Shown here: in pieces, positions 24,050 to 35,570 of the stretch
How positions within the stretch are numbered: position 1 is the first letter of the stretch
How the letters are laid out: every line of letters starts with the position of its first letter
Assembly: GCA_963675135.1 (NCBI GenBank)
Contig: OY776129.1
Location: 49,860,141 to 49,924,140, forward strand
Length of the DNA stretch: 64,000 nucleotides
Direction of reading: 5' to 3'
DNA from: Galeopsis tetrahit
Lineage: Eukaryota; Streptophyta; Magnoliopsida; Lamiales; Lamiaceae
Notes under the pieces: generated by a model
What the model was told of the DNA's origin: nothing
What the model saw: only the letters and a program-made list of their open reading frames with translations
The model's database searches: none
Position numbers and translations under genes: made by a program

Positions 24050-24471
24050 TTTCCAAGAACCTAGTACAAGGGTCCTTCTGGAGAGACGTGTATCGTTCCT
24101 GTTTCGGAGAGGAAATTTCAAAAAATGCCCTTCTCCGAAGACTTTTCCCGCCTCCAATTTGGGAGACGTTTCGGCTTCCGCACGTGGGTCCCACGCGGTC
24201 GCTTTTCTCTCTCTCTTGTTATTCTCCCGAGGAAAATCCTCGATTCTACCCCATGTCTTCTCTCATTTACTCCACGCAACCGCCTCTTTTCCTCTCTTCC
24301 TTTTTGAATTTCATTTCTTCCCCAAAAATCTTTCGTTATCTCCATCTGTTTTTCAGGCGTTCTTCATCCCGGGTTTCATTGTCGCCGGTCGCCCCGACTG
24401 ATTTCATAGTCCTCCTAACCAAGGTAACCTAGCTATCCCTCTTTTCTTCTTTTATTAACACTTGTTAGTCA

Positions 24472-26657
24472 ATGTCGAGCCTTCTTTCTCCACCGAACGC
24501 CGTTAGCCAAAACTCCTCTGAATCGACTCCCTTTCTGATGGGGAGTCCAGAGAATAAGATTTCCACTTCTTCCCAAATCGACCATACTCACCTAGTTAGC
24601 CTTACTCAAGCCTATGGTTTTTCGTCGGAGTATACCTTTTGCGTTCCTCGCTCAAATGAACGCCCAGATCTCTGCGAACCCCGAACTCTTGCTTTTTTCG
24701 AAGCTCAACTTAGGGCAGGACTTCGATTTCCGATTCACCCTTATTTGGCTGCCATATCGACCCGCATGCAGATCCCCCTCAATCAGTTCACTCCAAATGC
24801 TATCCGTACCATGATAGGATTTTTCGTTTTGGTGAAAGGAAATGGTGGTGAACCTTTTGCCGAACTGTTTCTGAGCCAACACTCTTGTAAAGTGAACGAT
24901 GGCTTCTTTTATGTTAGTGGGAGGAGATCTCGTGTTTGTAAATTTATGAAAAAACTCCATGAAGAAGATTCATCCTGGCGAGATTATTTTTTTGTTACTA
25001 GCCCCACTGATTGGCCGTTTCCTCATGGGGATTGGATATTCCACAATCCAGGAGTACTTCTTCCTCCTCTGAAAGCTTACTCCGTTTCCAATCACACTGT
25101 TATGACCAATCTCAATACTCATATCCGTCTGCACGATTATTTTGATATTCTTGACATTTGCAAAAATCCTCGCATCCTCTCCCACTTTGGCTTTTGCCCT
25201 CAAGATTTCCCTTTAGATTCTCGAGATGGTAAAAAATCTTTTATTCTTGTATTTTACTTCTCGTATGTGGCTATTTTTCTACATCCTGAGCACCTTCTTG
25301 GTTGTCTGCAGCAATGAGTTGGCTAACTCACATCTCACGGGATGCCCCTGCTCTTAGCATAGTGAAGACCCTTGTATTATCCGCTCCAGCAGATCCTCCA
25401 AAAGCTCCTCAGTCTCCTGCTCTCGAGAGCTCAGCAAAGACTCCGGCTCCAGAGAGTCCTTCGAAAGTTCCTCCTCTCCCCAGTTCATCTACTCAAGTCC
25501 CTGGTTCAGTTGCCAGGAGAACCCGTTCAGCTGCCAACGCCTTCTTCTCTGACTGTGGCACCTCTAAGAAGAAGAAGGGAAAAGCTACCCGTGCTCTCAC
25601 TGAGAAGGAAGCTCCCCCTTCTACTGTGTACGAGCCTCTTCATCGCCTTATCAACCGATGTCCTGTTCCTCCTAACGCTGAGTTATCCGACACGCCTCTT
25701 CCTGAGGATCAACTGCTCCGGGGTGCTCACCTTTTTTCCGAGGCACTTTCTATTATTTTCATGATCTCTGCTTTCTTCACATCCAAAACATTGTTTCTTT
25801 TCATTTTGTAGTTTGGTCTTGTCTATGCTAAGATACTCGACCAAGGTGTTGAGATGGTGGCTGAGCTCGAACTTCTCCGGGCTGAAGCGTCTTCTTTCCA
25901 GTCAACCCTCAAGGGGATCACCACGGAGAAAGACAAAGCTCATAAACGAGCTCAAGCTCTGGCTGAGAAGTTGTCTCTTTTGCGGACTCAAAGCAAGCAG
26001 GATGCAGCCAGGATTAAATATCTGGTGCAAGAGGTGGGACGGATGGAACGTGAGCTGCCGGATGTCGGAGTGCAAGCTTGCATTAAGTCTCTATTCACTT
26101 CCTCCTTGGGTCAAGAGTTCTTGGGGACTCTTCATACTCAGTGGCTGTCCAGCTTCTTAAAGAGCTCAAACTTCTTATGCGCCATGGGGCCACAGATCCC
26201 TCACTTCATCGACCACGGTTTCAGCAATGCCGTGGCCGAGCACTCAGCCCCGGGGTTCGATGGGACCTACTCCCGTGAATTCCGCCTGGATCAACTTGCT
26301 ACTCCTCCAAAATTCTTGGGGGATCCTAAGGAGAGCCCCGACAGTCCTTGGTGGTTACCCGGAATGGGTCAGGCCATTGCCAAGTTGCAGGCTACCAAGG
26401 TGGGTATGGCTGAGCTAAAGCCTCTGGAGCATCTAGTTTATCCTTATGTTTCTGCTCCAAAAGTGGCAACAGGGGTAGATGGAGGGACAGGCGTTGAGGA
26501 TACCATGAGAGGTACAGAGGGTCCAGAGGAGGGCGGAGGATCTAGCAACCACGTTGCTGAGGAGAAGGGTGCTACTGGAGGAGCTGAGGTCGAGGGAGCT
26601 GTTGCTGAGGTCGAGGGGGCTGTTGCTGAGGAAGCTGCTATTGAAAAAGCAGTTTAA
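24472..26657 (+). CDS. Antisense gene of element A (gypsy-type transposon domain)
   Basis: This three-exon gene runs opposite to gag-pol. Exons are 24472-25228, 25312-25742 and 25812-26657, all joining in frame to 677 residues without a stop. Intron 1 is GT-AG. Intron 2 needs a GC donor (GAG|GCACTT), and its acceptor is TTTTGTAG. The N-terminal 250 residues resemble the domain called putative gypsy-type transposon (PF04195), with TFCVPRSNERPD, GLRFPIHP, FFYVSGR and a WPFPHGDW stretch. A Pro/Ser-rich linker follows, then a coiled coil (about residues 411-480, with EKDKAHKRAQALAEKLS), and an acidic tail with EGAVAEVEGAVAEE repeats. Element B carries a related antisense gene. Its function is unknown; extra antisense ORFs are reported for Tat elements in the literature. 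Confidence 0.7.
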
Positions 26658-27060
26658 ATTTCATATCTCTATGGTCACAACGAACAATTTACTTTTCTTT
26701 TGTTTTGCTACACTCTTTACTTTCTGCTCATAATACTTGCTCTTCATACTTTGTAGGGGACCCCACACTCCTAGATATGTGGGGGCTTTTTGTAGTGATC
26801 GTATTAGCTTGATATTGCTTGTTTGTTGGCGTGCCTTTTTCTTTTCTGCTTGCATGAGTAACGTACAAGACCAGTAAAGAGTATGTTGGTGGTGTGCTCT
26901 CTTTCCCCCCCCCCCCCTTTTTTTTTGTTGGTCTTGTAGGTTGTATTGGAATCGTCTCTTGGCCGTACAATCCATTGATATCAGGCGACTTGGTTATGGG
27001 GAGACATCCTCCCTCTTCCATTGACTTCTGGACTTCTATTCGTCTTTCTCTTTCATAAGG

Positions 27061-28869
27061 TCTAGAATCACAAAACTTATCCTTTCATTATCTTGTCTCT
27101 GTAGTTCTCAAGCATGGTGAGGGCTCTCTGGAGCACCTCGGCCTCTAGGCCTCTAAGTGTTTCTCACTCTTGTGCTTACAAGATTTTGATTTACAAAACT
27201 CTTCTCATTTCATTAATTATCCCTCTTGGGTCTCAAGTATGGTGAGGGCTCTCTGGAGCACCTCGGCCTCTAGGCCTCTGAGTGTTTCTCACTCTTATAT
27301 TTAAAAGATTTTGATTCACAAAAATCTTCTCATTTCATTAATTAACCCTCTTGGGTCTCAAGTATGGTGAGGGCTCTCTGGAGCACCTCGGCCTCTGAGT
27401 GTTTCTCACTCTTATACTTAAAAGATTTTGATTCACAAAAATCTTCTCATTTCATTAATTAACCCTCTTGGGTCTCAAGTATGGTGAGGGCTCTCTGGAG
27501 CACCTCGGCCTCTACGCCTATGAGTGTTTCTCACTCTTATACTTAAAAGATTTTGATTCACAAAAATCTTCTCATTTCATTAATTAACCCTTTTGGGTCT
27601 CAAGTATGGTGAGGGCTCTCTGGAGCACCTCGGCCTCTGAGTGTTTCTCACTCTTATACTTAAAAGATTTTGATTCACAAAAATCTTCTCATTTCATTAA
27701 TTAACCCTCTTGGGTCTCAAGTATGGTGAGGGCTCTCTGGAGCACCTCGGCCTCTAGGCCTCTGAGTGTTTCTCACTCTTATACTTAAAAGATTTTGATT
27801 CACAAAAATCTTCTCATTTCATTAATTAACCCTCTTGGGTCTCAAGTATGGTGAGGGCTCTCTGGAGCACCTCGGCCTCTGAGTGTTTCTCACTCTTATA
27901 CTTAAAAGATTTTGATTCACAAAAATCTTCTCATTTCATTAATTAACCCTCTTGGGTCTCAAGTATGGTGAGGGCTCTCTGGAGCACCTCGGCCTCTACG
28001 CCTATGAGTGTTTCTCACTCTTATACTTAAAAGATTTTGATTCACAAAAATCTTCTCATTTCATTAATTAACCCTTTTGGGTCTCAAGTATGGTGAGGGC
28101 TCTCTGGAGCACCTCGACCTCTGAGTGTTTCTCACTCTTATACTTAAAAGATTTTGATTCACAAAAATCTTCTCATTTCATTAATTAACCCTCTTGGGTC
28201 TCAAGTATGGTGAGGGCTCTCTGGAGCACCTCCGCCTCTAGGCCTCTGAGTGTTTCTCACTCTTATACTTAAAAGATTTTGATTCACAAAAATCTTCTCA
28301 TTTCATTAATTAACCCTCTTGGGTCTCAAGTATGGTGAGGGCTCTCTGGAGCACCTCGGCCTCTGAGTGTTTCTCACTCTTATACTTAAAAGATTTTGAT
28401 TCACAAAAATCTTCTCATTTCATTAATTAACCCTCTTGGGTCTCAAGTATGGTGAGGGCTCTCTGGAGCACCTCGGCCTCTACGCCTATGAGTGTTTCTC
28501 ACTCTTATACTTAAAAGATTTTGATTCACAAAAATCTTCTCATTTCATTAATTAACCCTTTTGGGTCTCAAGTATGGTGAGGGCTCTCTGGAGCACCTCG
28601 GCCTCTGAGTGTTTCTCACTCTTATACTTAAAAGATTTTGATTCACAAAAATCTTCTCATTTCATTAATTAACCCTCTTGGGTCTCAAGTATGGTGAGGG
28701 CTCTCTGGAGCACCTCCGCCTCTAGGCCTCTGAGTGTTTCTCACTCTTATACTTAAAAGATTTTGATTCACAAAAATCTTCTCATTTCATTAATTAACCC
28801 TCTTGGGTCTCAAGTATGGTGAGGGCTCTCTGGAGCACCTCGGCCTCTAGGCCTCTGAGTGTTTCTCAC
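27061..28869. repeat. Tandem array with four-monomer higher-order period
   Basis: There are fifteen copies of a unit of about 117-126 bp, each with GGTGAGGGCTCTCTGGAGCA, GAGTGTTTCTCACTC and AAAGATTTTGATTCACAAAA. Monomers differ at one spot: A has the extra AGGCCTCT, B lacks it, C has ACGCCTAT. Copies 2 to 14 read A-B-C-B repeated three times and then A, giving a period of about 486 bp. The array lies in the 3' untranslated part of element A, a place known in Tat elements for tandem repeats that can seed satellites. 26658-27060 is spacer with poly-C/poly-T tracts. Confidence 0.9.
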
Positions 28870-29036
28870 ACTCGCAATTTTAATATTCATGCATCGCATA
28901 CTCGGATATGAGAAAGATAATCAAAGCGGGATAATTCTGTATATAAAATCTCTTTTCAAAAAGGAATAACGCTTCATTGATTTATTGTTAGTTTTCAACA
29001 TAGGCCATAGATAACCTACGCCGGTCTCATTAAAAA

Positions 29037-29078
29037 CCTCTTTACGGAAAACCCCCAAAGGGGAAACCCGTAAAGAGG
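29037..29078. repeat. Perfect-stem inverted repeat downstream of pol
   Basis: CCTCTTTACGG and its complement CCGTAAAGAGG flank AAAACCCC-type and GGGGAAAC-type segments that also pair, giving a stem of roughly 17-19 bp with a loop of four to six bases. It lies about 110 bases beyond the pol stop on the element strand. It may act as an RNA stem-loop at the 3' end of the pol message; this is inference. Confidence 0.6.
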
Positions 29079-29184
29079 GAAAAAGAGCTCCGGTGAAGCC
29101 ACGAAATACATTAAGCAAAATACGAATCAATGCAAAAAATCACAAAGCAAAAGTCATAACTGGTCTCAAGACCTTACACTTTCT

Positions 29185-32100
29185 TCAAATAAAGAATCTC
29201 TTCAAATGGCAAACGTTCCAGGGTCTAGCTATGTCAACTTCCTCCATGCTCTGCAGTCTATAGGCTCCTCCCTTCAGTACCTGTGTGATTTTATAAGGCC
29301 CCTCCCAGTTGGGCTCTAATTTTCCCGTATTCTTTAGGGCATCAGCTCTTCTTAGCACCAGGTCCCCCGCTCTGAAGGACCTCGGGATCACCCTTCGGTC
29401 ATATGCAACTTTAATTCTGCTCTTATATCTTTCAGCACGCACTCTAACCATCTCTCTTTCTTCTTCCATTAAATCTAGGGCCTTTCTCATCAACCTTTCA
29501 TTCTGATGTTCTTCAAATTGGGCAATTCGGTGCGACTGCAACACGGCCTCTGGAGGTATCACCGCCGCTGCTCCGTAGACCAGCTGAAAAGGGGGCTATC
29601 CAGTTGCTGTCTTTGGACTAGTTTTATATGACCACAATACATTATCTAACTCATTCACCCATCCTCCTCCTATTTTTGTCAGCCTTGTTCGAATACCATC
29701 TACTATCGTTCGATTAGTAACCTCCACTTGTCCATTAGCTTGAGGATGAGCTACAGAGGTGAATCTCTGTATTATGTTTAGTCTTGCACACCATCCTTGT
29801 ACATTTTCTCCGTTAAACTGTGTTCCATTATCAGAGACCAATATTCTGGGTACTCCGAATCTGCAACAAATCTGTTTTCTCAAGAATTTAATCACATTTT
29901 CTTCATCTATCGTAGCCAGAGGAGCAGCTTCCACCCATTTGCTAAAATAATCCACTGCTACTATCAGAAATTTCCTTCCTCCAGAAGCTGGAGGGAAAGG
30001 ACCTACCAAATCGATCCCCCACTTAGCAAAGGGATATGGAGAATGCATAGCCCCCATCTCTTCCGCATGGACTCTTATCAAAGGCCCATTTTTTTGACAC
30101 TTGACACATTTTTTCACGAACTCCTTGGCATCTTTCGTCATGGAGGGCCAATATAACCCGGCTCTTAAGGCTTTCTTCACCACTGTCTTATATCCCTCAT
30201 GACTGGCCGCATCTCCTTCATGAATCTCTTTGAGTGTGTACATCGCTTCTCGGGTTGATATGCACCTCAAATATGGTTGTGTGAACGATTTCTTGTATAA
30301 GTGCCCTCCGATAATACAATATTTGATCCGAAGGGCTCGGGTCTCTCTGGTGGTGGGGGCGTCTGCTCCCTTGGTGAGTTCCACCCATATAGCTCTTCTC
30401 CAATCGTCTTCCTCCTCAATGGAACCAATAGGGTTCTCTAGGGTCTCTCTTTCTGCCACTACCAAGGTCACCGTTCCTCGCCCATCAAACTCTGTGGAGC
30501 TAGCGAGTTTGGAGAGGCTATCCGCCTGCATGTTTTTCTCTCGAGGTATCTGGACTACCTCACATTTTTTAAATTTGCCCATCACTTCTTTGGCTCGTTC
30601 CAGATAGGCAGCCATCCTGCTATCTTTGGCTAAATATTCTCCATTCACCTGTTGAACAACTAATTGGGAGTCGGAGTATAGAGTTACCTTTGGAGCTCCC
30701 AATTCTAATGCCATCTCCATTCCTCTGATCAAAGTTTCATACTCTGCTCCATTATTCGAGGTCATGAATTGAAACCTCACCGCGAATTGTAAGTCCTCTC
30801 CTTGAGGGCCCACTAACACTATTCCTGCTCCACATCCGCTCAGAGTCACTGAGCCATCTACGTACACCTTCCATCCCTCGGCTTCCTCTGGTTTGGTCGA
30901 CTCTTGGATGAAATCGGACAAAGCTTGGGCTTTTATGGCCTTCCGCGGCTCGAAATTCACGTCATATTCTTGGAGCTCGATTGCCCACCTCACCATCCTT
31001 CCGGAGAGGTCTGCTCGCCCTATAACCTGTTTCAACAAGTAATTAGTGCGGACCAGTATTTTGTAAGAGAGGAAATATGGGCGCAGCCTTCGCGCTGTAA
31101 CTACCACGGCCAGAGCAGCCTTCTCAATCTCTGAGTATCGTGTTTCGGCCCCTTGAATGACCTTACTGACGTAATAAATAGGATGCTGAAGAGATCCCTC
31201 TTCTTTGACCAAGGCGGTGCTTATTGAGAATTCCCCTACGGAGAGATACAAAATGAGGGTATCTCCCGGAGAAGGCTTTGTCAGTTTCGGCAGCTGAGAC
31301 AAATGATGCTTCAGGTCTTCAAAGGCCTTTTGGCATGTTTCATTCCATTCAAACTTGGTCCCTTTCTTGAGAATTTTAAAGAAGGGGTGACTCTTCTCAG
31401 CAGACCTGGCTATGAATCTGCTCAATGCTGTAATCCTCCCATTGAGCGTCTGGAGCTCTTTTACATTTCTCGGCGGCTGCATGTCCAGTACAGCCTTCAC
31501 CTTGGCTGGATTCACTTCTATACCTCTTTGAGTGACCATGTATCCGAGGAACTTCCCTGATTTTACTCCAAAAGAGCACTTGGCTGGGTTCAACTTGATG
31601 TCGTTCTCTCGAATTACTTGGAAAATTTCCTCCAGATCCTCCACATGCTGATCTGCTTTCACACTCTTAGCCAGCATATCATCTACATATATCTCCATGT
31701 TCCTTCCCAGCTGTCTTCGAAAGACAGCATCGACCATCCTTTGATATGTTGCTCCAGCATTGACTAATCTGAATGGCATCCGAACATAGCCAAACGTTCC
31801 GCACGCTGCTATGAAGCACACTTTGGAGACATCTGAGGGGTTCAGCTGGATCTGGTGGTATCCTTGGTATGCATCCATCATGCTTAGCAGCTCGAAGCCT
31901 GAAGTTGCATCTACTAACTGGTCTATCCTTGGTAACGGATAGTGGTCTTTAGGGCATGCCTTGTTGAGGTCCCTGAAATCGATGCACATTCTCCATTTTC
32001 CTCCCCCTTTAGGCACTAGCACAACATTGGAGAGCCATTCTGGGAATTGGACTTTCACCACATGTCCTGCTTTCAGTAGTTTTTCGACTTCTTCTTTCAC

Positions 32101-32955
32101 GATGTTATTCTTCTCAATTCCAAAGTTTCGTAGTTTCTGTTTCACGGGCTTTGCCTTTGGATCAACATTAAGGCAATGTATTGCTATCTCCGGAGGGACC
32201 CCTGTCATGTCAGCTGGAGAAAATGCAAATATATCGGAATTTCGACGTAATGTAAAGATTACCTTCTTTGTGAGTTCAGGTCCCAGTTGGGTACCTATCT
32301 TAGTGGCAAAGCCGAGTTTCCCTGGGAAGAGCTCCACGCTCATCAGTTCCTCGTCTGTTTTAACATTCACCTGTTCAGGTGTTGCTCCTTCCACTTTCTT
32401 TCTCTTGACCTCAGGGTCATCTCCTCTCGTGCGCTCCAGGCCCTTAGTCAGGGCTCTGTCCGCCATTTTTACAGACTCTGCATAGCACTTCCGTGCTTGG
32501 TACTGGTCTCCTCTTACTTCTCCCACCCCTGTGGCTGTAGGGAATTTCATTTTCATATGAAATGTAGAGATGATTGCCTGAAAGAGGTTCAGGCTAGGTC
32601 GTCCCATTACTACATTGTATGATGAGGGGATATCTACAATGAGGAACTCCACCAAGTGGACCTTTCGAGCTGGAGCGTCCCCCAATCCTACCTGTAACAT
32701 TACTGATCCCAAGGGTTGGATGGCACCTCCGGAGAAACCATACAGAGAGGTATCTACAGGTCGCAGCTTCACACTCAGCTCAATTCTCTTGAAACACTCA
32801 AAAAACATAATGTCAGTTGAGCTCCCTGTATCTACGAAGATCCGAGCAACATCGAACCCAGCTATGTCGGTAGTGATCACCAGAGCATCGTTGTGATCTT
32901 CCTTAACTCCCTTCACATCCTCCGGCCCAAATCGGATATTGGGCGTCTCCGTCAT
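29185..32955 (-). pseudogene. Element A pol (one internal stop)
   Basis: This is a Tat-type polyprotein for reverse transcription and integration. Residues are counted from the ATG at 32955: protease VDTGSSTDIMF (41-51), reverse transcriptase CIDFRDLNKACPKDHYPLP and YVDD (about 422-425), a first RNase H remnant, a second archaeal-type RNase H with VYVDGSVTLSGCGAG (about 700), a zinc finger and the integrase core WGIDLVGPF (about 980), VSDNGTQF (about 1040) and NGQVEVTN (about 1077). A TAG at 29596-29598 replaces the residue after Gly in the conserved GETPF motif; coding continues in the same frame to 29185. Loss of the last 136 residues would remove the integrase C-terminal domain. The upstream gag frame is the same frame, 15 codons away, so gag and pol were probably one ORF. 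Confidence 0.9.
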
Positions 32956-33000
32956 ACGTCCTACTTCTCTTAACCGACCTCCTTGCTCTGCTTTTAGAGC

Positions 33001-34815
33001 TCAGACACTCTGCTTTCTCTTTCGAAAGGAATCTCCATCAGCTGGCCCTCCCACAATCATGTGGATTACTCCTCTTTTCGGTGGTGGAGGGGGCATATCT
33101 TCGGCCGCCTCTCTGGTTTCCTTCTCTTCCGGTTTTCTTTCATGTTCTTTTCGCTTCTGCCCCCGAGGGCCCTGCCTGTCTCTAAATATAAATTCTTTCA
33201 GATGGCCCGCTTGGATCATCCTTTCAATCTCGTCTTTCAGGTGGTAACACTGATTTGTGTCATGCCCATATTCATTATGAAATCGGCAAAATCGATCAGA
33301 TTTGGGTTTTTGAGGTCCTCGACCTCTGGAGTAAGGGAATTTCAAGTCGGGATGATCCCCTGCTACCTCCAGTACCTCGGCAGGTTCAATTCTCAAGGGT
33401 GTGTATTTCTCAAACCTTCCGCGAGGGCCAGACTGGGAACCTCCGGAGGGATTACTGTCTCTTGTTGATCCGGAGGTCCGAGGGACCTCTGGGCTGGATC
33501 GTCTGAAGGGACCTTCTCTTCTTCTCTCTCGATCCTGTGGCCTAACCTCCAGTCTTTTGGCTTTACGGACCTCCTCCAGGGTGAGGTACTTCTCTGCTCT
33601 GTGCAGCAACTCATCAAAATTCTTAACCGGCTTCTTAGCCAGAGAGGAGAAGAAGTCTCCATCTCGTAAACCGTTAGTGAGAGCGTTGATCTTCACCTCC
33701 GGAGAGGCTGTAGGGACCTCCAGAGCTGCTTGATTAAATCTCCGGAGAAAAGCTCTCAAACTCTCGTTCTCCCCTTGCCTCAGGTTGAAGAGTGTCAAGT
33801 TGGCTCGCGGCTGTCTCCGGGCACTTGCAAATTGATGAAGGAATAACTCACTGAATTCCTCCCAGGATCGAATTGTATTGGGTTCCAATTGGGTGAACCA
33901 CTGCTGCGCTGCCTTTGACAGGGTGGTAAGGAACACCCTGCATTTGATTCCTTCTCCGTAGCGGTGTAACAACGCAGCGTTCTCGAACCTCACTAGGTGT
34001 TCGTACGGATCTGCCGTGCCATCGTATTCAAAATTGAGGGGCTTAAAATTGAATGGCAGTTCATCTTGTAATATGTTAGGAGAGAACTGACATCCAGAGA
34101 CATAAGTGGATCTACTCGTTCGATTGTTCATTTGCTTCCTCATATCCCTCATCTCCTTCTGTAGGGCCTGTAGTTGGTCGCTGACTGGCCCTCCATAGGT
34201 ATCATCCGTGCTTTCTTCTGTTTCAGGGAGTTCTGTCTCTCGGGGTGCCAAATCTGCATTCCTTCTTGTATTCCGAAGAGGAATGCTTCTTTCCGCTCGA
34301 GAAGGCACCTTATCGTCTTCTTCTGCCCGCATCCCCATTTCTTTGGACAACACTTGGGAGGCTCCAGGTGCCTCTTCCTGGGGTCTCGGGGTAGGTATCT
34401 CCAGACTCCCTGGTGCAGCTCTGGGAACTCGATCTCTCTGAGCCGCGAAGGCTCTCTCTACAGCTTGCTTGATGAGGGCGTTCAATCGATCGGGAGAGAT
34501 CAGGAGTGGTCCCGAGTCTGGAATATCCTCTCGTTGGGGACCTGTGGTCCGGAACTCTGGGGCTTCAATGTTCCCTGTTGTTCCTTCTTCGATTGGGAGG
34601 GGATGATTTTCCTCTCCCAAGCCTATATTAGGCGTCACTGGCGGGTTTACTCCAGAAGGGGTATGAACTGGATCTTTTCCTCGACCTCCCTTTGACGTAG
34701 GGTCATTCGGTAAAGGAGGATTTTCCCCTGCGAGGGGTCTCTTTCCCGAAGTAGATGTGTTATTTCCGCCACCCATGTGCTCGAACAGGTAGAAATTCGT
34801 GAGAAAATCTTTCAA
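33001..34815 (-). CDS. Element A Gag
   Basis: This capsid protein of the retrotransposon packages element RNA in cytoplasmic particles. The frame spans 604 codons from 34815, but Met14 (34776, ATGGGTGGCGG) is the likelier start because the first ATG nearly touches the primer binding site. The core holds FNFKPLNFEYDGTADPYEHL and AQQWFTQLEPNTIRSWEEF, typical of the retrotransposon gag domain (PF03732), and a Cys/His motif CRFHNEYGHDTNQC near residues 510-525. It ends with TGA at 33001-33003 in the same frame as pol. A CGA-to-TGA change or genuine termination are both possible. Confidence 0.85.
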   Translation of the reverse strand: MKDFLTNFYLFEHMGGGNNTSTSGKRPLAGENPPLPNDPTSKGGRGKDPVHTPSGVNPPVTPNIGLGEENHPLPIEEGTTGNIEAPEFRTTGPQREDIPDSGPLLISPDRLNALIKQAVERAFAAQRDRVPRAAPGSLEIPTPRPQEEAPGASQVLSKEMGMRAEEDDKVPSRAERSIPLRNTRRNADLAPRETELPETEESTDDTYGGPVSDQLQALQKEMRDMRKQMNNRTSRSTYVSGCQFSPNILQDELPFNFKPLNFEYDGTADPYEHLVRFENAALLHRYGEGIKCRVFLTTLSKAAQQWFTQLEPNTIRSWEEFSELFLHQFASARRQPRANLTLFNLRQGENESLRAFLRRFNQAALEVPTASPEVKINALTNGLRDGDFFSSLAKKPVKNFDELLHRAEKYLTLEEVRKAKRLEVRPQDRERRREGPFRRSSPEVPRTSGSTRDSNPSGGSQSGPRGRFEKYTPLRIEPAEVLEVAGDHPDLKFPYSRGRGPQKPKSDRFCRFHNEYGHDTNQCYHLKDEIERMIQAGHLKEFIFRDRQGPRGQKRKEHERKPEEKETREAAEDMPPPPPKRGVIHMIVGGPADGDSFRKRKQSV

Positions 34816-34821
34816 CTCTTT

Positions 34822-34837
34822 CCCACAGACGGCGCCA
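34822..34837 (-). other. Element A primer binding site
   Basis: TGGCGCCGTCTGTGGG on the minus strand starts two bases after the 5' LTR end (34840). TGGCGCC-type sequences in this position are usual tRNA primer sites of plant Ty3/gypsy elements. I do not assign the tRNA. Confidence 0.8.
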
Positions 34838-34839
34838 GT

Positions 34840-35565
34840 TGATGTGCCAAAATTTGCACGAGAGGATTAAGTATCCTCTCAATTGGATATCCGACTTTCT
34901 CGAACACATACATATAATCCAAATATGTTGCCTTCAATGAAATCTCCAAGAACCTGCAAAGAACACGCCGGAGGGGAGTCCGGCGCGGACACTCCGATGC
35001 CTAAGTCAGTATAGGGCTTATCAATATCTCACAAGGATCTCGAGATCCTTGATTTATCAAACAAGTTCTCAAAGAATATCAGAAAGGTGTTTTGTTTTCA
35101 GTATATCAAGTTTTGTAAAGTAAGAATGTCTAACCTGGAAATCTCCCTCGGTTTACCTTTTTATAGAGCCTTCCTTGTGGTGAAAAGTTAGAGCCTCCCC
35201 TTATCTCGGAGTTGCCTCTAAGACTCAGCCCTGCTGAGTGGACGAAGTCTCCCTTTTCTCCACTCCCTGAAGTTTCGGCAATACTCCTTCTTAGTGGACT
35301 TTGTCCCCTAAGATGAAGGAGGATAAAGTCTTCCTTCTATCAAGTCTGGACCGGAAATGACGGGATTCCCCTATACTTACGGCTCATAAACTCATATCAA
35401 GACTGGTTCTTCTCCCTGCTTTCCTTCAGACGGAGCTCCCTCCAGAGAGACCTCTAGAGGGAATTCCTTATCCAGAGGGCACTACATAATCCAATCCTTC
35501 CATTTCAGTCTTATCTTTTATACACGTGTCGACTCCTTATTAAGTGACATTTTTAGGCCGCATCA
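34840..35565 (-). repeat. Element A 5' LTR
   Basis: It is the right LTR, 726 bp, TG...CA bounded, adjacent to the primer binding site and followed by the target duplication CTCCT. It carries the element promoter; on the minus strand a CTATAAAAAGG-type TATA box lies at about 35156-35168. Confidence 0.95.
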
Positions 35566-35570
35566 CTCCT

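Larger units (their letters stand above)
23270..35565 (-). mobile_element. Element A: Tat-type Ty3/gypsy retrotransposon
   Basis: This is a full-length element of 12,296 bp on the minus strand, flanked by the 5-bp target duplication CTCCT (23265-23269 and 35566-35570). Its two 726-bp LTRs start TGATGC and end CACATCA on the element strand and differ at 11 positions by my count. Gag and pol are in the order PR-RT-RNase H-second RNase H-INT, which together with the large 3' region carrying an antisense gene and tandem repeats fits the Tat lineage. Stops between gag and pol and in the integrase make it non-autonomous. It lies between a promoter-like block and DUF674 copy 2. Confidence 0.95.

Noticed and set aside
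27061..28869. Regular repeats could suggest a CRISPR array.
   Set aside because: Units are contiguous monomers of about 120 bp without unique spacers, inside a plant retrotransposon. It is a tandem repeat.
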